This document shows positions 5,931 through 8,986 of a DNA stretch of 8,986 bases, piece by piece (position 1 is the first letter of the stretch; each line of letters starts with the position of its first letter). The notes under the pieces are model-generated. The model did not search any database. It was given only the letters and a program-made list of their open reading frames with translations, and was not told the DNA's origin. Origin of the DNA: Pullibacteroides sp964436335 (GTDB taxonomy: Bacteria > Bacteroidota > Bacteroidia > Bacteroidales > P3); the NCBI GenBank assembly GCA_964436335.1, contig CAYTCD010000074.1, positions 1 to 8,986 on the forward strand, in the 5' to 3' direction. A program made the position numbers and the translations under genes.

Positions 5931-6995
5931 TTAAGAAATCACCAGCAACCCTCCGCAAAGAAAGAGTGCCACCAGCGATTTTACGGCTTTGAGCAAGATA
6001 AATTTGCGACGGGAAGAAGACAGCAGGAGCAAAGACGTATGCCCGTCTTGCACGATGGCGTTGGCAAAGAATACGCCCAAGGGCAGAACGCCCGTAAAGT
6101 ACAGCTGTATAAAGAGAAAATGCGGCCCAGACTGCGGAATCCAGCCGATGGCGATGGCCGCCAGAAGCAAAAGGAACTGCCGCCCCAAATCGTTCTCGAT
6201 CCAAGCCTGCAAATCCACCGCCTGCTGAAAGAAAGCCAAGAAATAGAGCGTTCCCAACGTCCAAAGGAATATAGAGGGCATGTGTTTTTTGATGAGATGG
6301 TTCCAAAGATGTTCCTCTAAAAAATGCTCGTTAGTCACCAACACCATGCACAAGGCCACCACAGAAAGAACGGCAAAAACAATATGCTCAAAATCGAGCG
6401 GACTGAACAAACGCCCGAAAATCACCACTAAAAAACCAAGCAAAATAAACACCAACAAAGTTTTGGCAAAAGACCAATTGCAGAAAAGACAGGCAAACTT
6501 CCGCCAACCGACCGCATCTTGATCAAAACAAGTCCAACGTTCATCTTCGCCCTTGAATCCATGCAACTCCACCTTGCAGGGGAACTTGCCGCCATCGGGT
6601 TCATGCGAAATAAAGCGGTTGCAGAGCGCACCCACGCCCAAGCCCAAGGCCAACAAACCGCATTCCACCCACACGATGGCCGCCGGGTCGATGGCCAGCA
6701 TTCGGAAAGCATCGTCGCCCAAGGCGGTAAACGCAGCCGCCATGACCGCCCCGAAACCAATGGCGCGGTGGGCGTAAAGGCTCACCACCATCAGTCCGCC
6801 CACGCAACCGGGAATAAAACCGAACAGCGCCGCCACCAAAAGCTGTGCAAAAGACCTCGGCCTGCCCAAAAGCGAAGAGCCTTCAGTCATGCCTTTACAC
6901 ATACGGTACAACTCCACGAACTCCATGAGCATGAGCACGACCATCACAAAGAAAACAATATGTATGGTCTCCCACAGGGGCATCATCCAATCCAT
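5931..6995 (-). CDS. Putative 10-TM manganese/heavy-metal exporter (PF11449, ArsP_2-like)
   Basis: A 354-residue polytopic inner-membrane protein. The two halves repeat the same motif set: GFIPGCVGG (59-67) with TALGDDAF (90-97), and GWIPQSGPHF (284-293) with IVQDGHTSLL (314-323), the internal duplication typical of this family. Between them lies TNEHFLEEHLWNHLIKKHMP (221-240), a His/Glu-rich segment I recognise from proteins annotated as putative manganese transporters or 10-TM heavy-metal exporters; it could bind metal. A hydrophilic cytosolic or periplasmic loop with HEPDGGK and HGFKGEDERW lies at about 131-154. The substrate is not settled by sequence. The start is the ATG 9 nt after the truA stop, so it is the last gene of that transcript. 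A short decayed copy of its 3' end lies at 3919-3990. Confidence 0.8.
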   Translation of the reverse strand: MDWMMPLWETIHIVFFVMVVLMLMEFVELYRMCKGMTEGSSLLGRPRSFAQLLVAALFGFIPGCVGGLMVVSLYAHRAIGFGAVMAAAFTALGDDAFRMLAIDPAAIVWVECGLLALGLGVGALCNRFISHEPDGGKFPCKVELHGFKGEDERWTCFDQDAVGWRKFACLFCNWSFAKTLLVFILLGFLVVIFGRLFSPLDFEHIVFAVLSVVALCMVLVTNEHFLEEHLWNHLIKKHMPSIFLWTLGTLYFLAFFQQAVDLQAWIENDLGRQFLLLLAAIAIGWIPQSGPHFLFIQLYFTGVLPLGVFFANAIVQDGHTSLLLLSSSRRKFILLKAVKSLVALFLCGGLLVIS

Positions 6996-7004
6996 CCCGA
7001 TTCT

Positions 7005-7751
7005 CTAAAAGTAGGTTATGTTATCCAAGAAAAGCGCATGCGCCGGCATCGAAACCCCGGCGCGGCACCGGTCTTCCGCCCGGATGATTTCGTCCAAATC
7101 CGCCAACGAATACCGGCCGCAACCCACGCCGAGCATGGTGCCCACCATGGCGCGCACCATATTGCGCAAGAAGCGGTTCGCCGTAAAGGTAAATTCCCAG
7201 GTATATAGTCCCGTCTGCTCAAAATCGGCACGGGTCAAGGTACAGAGGTTGTTCTTGTTGTCGGTATGCAGCTTGGCAAAAGAGGTAAAATCGCGGCATT
7301 CGGTAAGCCGCCGCCCGGCCTGGCGCACCAATCCGGCATCAAAGGGAAAGCGGCAATGATAGCTGTAGCGGTTGGCAAAAGGGTCCTTATGCGTGTGCAG
7401 ACAGTATCGGTAGGTGCGCTGCCGTGCCGAAAAGCGGGCGTGCAGATCCTGGGGCACTTCAAAGACCGAAAAAACGGAGATTTCCTTATCCAGCAAGGCA
7501 TTGAGCTTATAGACCCAGTCGCGGCGGTTCTCGTAGGGAACCGAATGGTCCGTCAGGTCGAAATGGGCGTAATACGAGGAGGCGTGCACCCCGGCATCCG
7601 TCCTGCCGCAGCCCACCACGGATATTTCCCGTTGCAGGAGCACCGACAGGGCTTCCTGCAAACAGGCCTGCACGCTACGCCCGTTGGGTTGTTGTTGCCA
7701 GCCGCAATAGGGCGCGCCGTCGTACGCCAAATGGATAAAGAAACGCTGCAC
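7005..7751 (-). CDS. truA: tRNA pseudouridine(38-40) synthase TruA
   Basis: A 248-residue cytoplasmic enzyme that converts uridines 38-40 in the tRNA anticodon stem-loop to pseudouridine. The catalytic loop is GCGRTDAGVHA (about 47-57), with the nucleophile Asp52. Other family motifs are YDGAPYCGWQ near the start, SARQRTYRYC in the middle, and FTANRFLRNMVRAMVGTMLG near the C-terminus. The length is normal. The start is a GTG at 7751: the product aligns with the family N-terminus (QRFFIHLAYDG), and there is no in-frame ATG upstream before the floA stop. It lies 8 nt after floA and 9 nt before the exporter, so it is probably translated from a shared mRNA. Confidence 0.96.
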   Translation of the reverse strand: MQRFFIHLAYDGAPYCGWQQQPNGRSVQACLQEALSVLLQREISVVGCGRTDAGVHASSYYAHFDLTDHSVPYENRRDWVYKLNALLDKEISVFSVFEVPQDLHARFSARQRTYRYCLHTHKDPFANRYSYHCRFPFDAGLVRQAGRRLTECRDFTSFAKLHTDNKNNLCTLTRADFEQTGLYTWEFTFTANRFLRNMVRAMVGTMLGVGCGRYSLADLDEIIRAEDRCRAGVSMPAHALFLDNITYF

Positions 7752-7759
7752 TCCAAGTA

Positions 7760-8734
7760 TTATTTGGAGGGTTCAGCCGCAGGCTTGGAAATCGATTCCC
7801 GCATCTGGGTATCGGCCTTGATGTTTTCAAGACGGTAATAGTCCATCACCCCCAGATGTCCTTGGCGGAATGCCGCCGCCAGCGCCATGGGCACTTCGGC
7901 TTCGGCTTCGATTACCTTGGCGCGGGCATCCTGTGCCTTGGCGCGCATTTCCTGTTCGAGCGCCACCGCCATGGCACGGCGTTCCTCGGCCTTGGCCTGG
8001 GCTATGTTCTTGTCGGCGTTGGCCTGGTCCATCTGAAGCTGCGCCCCGATGTTCTTGCCCACGTCGATATCGGCAATGTCGATGGAGAGTATCTCGAAAG
8101 CGGTTCCCGAATCCAGGCCTTTTTCGAGCACCACGCGCGAAATCGAGTCGGGATTTTCGAGCACCTGCTTGTGCGTTACCGCCGAACCGATGGAAGTTAC
8201 GATGCCTTCGCCCACACGTGCCAGAATCGTTTCCTCGCCGGCACCGCCCACCAATTGCTTGATGTTGGTGCGCACCGTTACCCGCGCCTTGGCGATAAGC
8301 TGGATGCCGTCTTTGGCCACAGCCGCCACAGGAGGGGTGTTGATTACCTTGGGGTTTACCGACATCTGCACGGCTTCAAACACGTTGCGGCCTGCCAGGT
8401 CGATGGCGGTGGCGGTCTTGAAATCGAGGTTCATATTGGCTTTGTCGGCCGAAATCAAGGCCTGCACCACCAAATTCAGATGTCCGCCCGCCAGAAAATG
8501 GGCTTCGAGTTCGTTGCGGTTCAACTGCAAACCGGCTTTCTTGGCGGCAATGAGGTTGCGCACGATGATTTGGGGCGGAACCTTGCGCCAACGCATCATG
8601 ATAAGCTGCAAGAGCGAGATATGCACGCCCGAAACCAAGGCATTGAACCACAGCCCTACCGGAATAAAGTAAAACAACAGCCACAGCAGGAAAATTCCCA
8701 CGATAACCAAACCTACGATAACACCTACTTCCAT
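7760..8734 (-). CDS. floA: Flotillin-like protein FloA (UPF0365 / YqfA family)
   Basis: A 324-residue membrane-microdomain scaffold of the SPFH/flotillin superfamily. One N-terminal hydrophobic segment (about residues 5-30, VGVIVGLVIVGIFLLWLLFY) inserts as a hairpin or single anchor. The body holds LIAAKKAGLQLNRNELEAHF and LAGRNVFEAVQMSVNPKVI. The SPFH part contains GAGEETILARVGEGIVTSIG (about 164-183), then a Glu/Ala-rich coiled coil (about 237-285, NADKNIAQAKAEERRAMAVA) that drives oligomerisation, and a short hydrophilic tail. Length and motifs are those of intact FloA. The NfeD-type gene lies 40 nt upstream on the same strand, the usual partner arrangement. The start is an ATG with no clear Shine-Dalgarno. 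Confidence 0.96.
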   Translation of the reverse strand: MEVGVIVGLVIVGIFLLWLLFYFIPVGLWFNALVSGVHISLLQLIMMRWRKVPPQIIVRNLIAAKKAGLQLNRNELEAHFLAGGHLNLVVQALISADKANMNLDFKTATAIDLAGRNVFEAVQMSVNPKVINTPPVAAVAKDGIQLIAKARVTVRTNIKQLVGGAGEETILARVGEGIVTSIGSAVTHKQVLENPDSISRVVLEKGLDSGTAFEILSIDIADIDVGKNIGAQLQMDQANADKNIAQAKAEERRAMAVALEQEMRAKAQDARAKVIEAEAEVPMALAAAFRQGHLGVMDYYRLENIKADTQMRESISKPAAEPSK

Positions 8735-8774
8735 TGTATTCTGATTTTTAAGATTTCAACCATTTACAAGCGCC

Positions 8775-8986
8775 TTATTCGGCATATTCCTTTACCCAAA
8801 CCTTGCCGCCCTCTATCTTGACCACCGTAACCGGGGTCTTGGGGTTGATGAAAGAAGCCTGCGATGCGGCCTCATAAAGTTCGCCGTCCACTTCAACGGT
8901 TCCCATCGGTGCCAGGCGGGATACCGCCACGCCTTTCATGCCCACCTGCAATTGGGAGGCAGATTCGTTGACCCTGCCGTCCACCG
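8775..8986 (-). CDS. NfeD-like protein, C-terminal OB-fold part
   Basis: The C-terminal ~70 residues of an NfeD-family protein, whose 5' end lies outside the window; the frame is open to the edge. The sequence QLQVGMKGVAVSRLAPMGTV, then EVDGELYEAASQ, then PKTPVTVVKIEGGKVWVKE is the five-stranded NfeD C-terminal OB domain (the form G-x-x-G-x-A-x-[ST]-x-L-x-P-x-G). In bacteria, NfeD proteins are membrane proteins encoded beside flotillins and thought to work with them. It sits immediately upstream of floA and ends in TAA. Whether the full protein has an N-terminal ClpP-type protease domain (long form) or only membrane helices (short form) cannot be seen here. Confidence 0.9.
   Translation of the reverse strand, partial: VDGRVNESASQLQVGMKGVAVSRLAPMGTVEVDGELYEAASQASFINPKTPVTVVKIEGGKVWVKEYAE

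Noticed and set aside
5721..6320. 199-codon open frame on plus near the exporter 3' end
   Set aside because: Mostly antisense of the exporter; the composition is Gln/Lys/Arg/Pro-rich noise, and the protein-like remnant in this area is in a different frame.
6519..7208. 229-codon open frame on plus across the exporter 5' end and truA 3' end
   Set aside because: Spans two recognised minus-strand genes; His/Gln-rich translation with no recognisable motifs.
7856..8821. 321-codon open frame on plus across floA
   Set aside because: Antisense of a GC-rich, clearly recognisable floA; the product is His/Gly-rich without family features and runs through the nfeD-floA gap.

Overview
The window looks like a Bacteroidales (Bacteroidota) chromosome fragment, probably from a draft or metagenome assembly because it contains a 10-N gap. 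The organism call rests on promoters of the Bacteroidota type (TTTG about 20 nt upstream of TAnnTTTG), the absence of clear Shine-Dalgarno sites, and gene types common in that phylum: a CstA transporter, a FloA/NfeD pair, an ATPase_2-type ATP-binding protein and an AraC regulator.

Layout. 1-963 (+): the 3' end of panB (pantothenate synthesis), then an RluA-family pseudouridine synthase. 939-2482 (-): a cstA gene, convergent with and slightly overlapping the synthase; as assembled it is broken by an in-frame TAG and by the N gap. 2583-3906 (+): a promoter and tRNA-Gln(CTG), then an AraC-type regulator ending at a strong, probably bidirectional terminator. 3907-5930 is an accessory-looking patch. 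It holds a short degraded copy of the 3' end of the exporter gene found further right, an AAA/STAND-type ATPase (-) with a textbook promoter overlapped by a tandem/palindromic repeat, and an AT-rich stretch with two decayed genes (one frameshifted on -, one with an amber stop on +). 5931-8986 (-): an apparent operon read right to left, nfeD (partial), floA, truA, then a PF11449-type 10-TM metal exporter, with gaps of about 40, 8 and 9 nt.

The housekeeping genes (panB, RluA-type, tRNA, truA, floA) are ordinary. The best leads are the patch between the two copies of the exporter 3' end, which looks like inserted or rearranged DNA, and the repeat array at the ATPase promoter. I do not see a complete novel multigene system, CRISPR array, transposase or integrase in the window.
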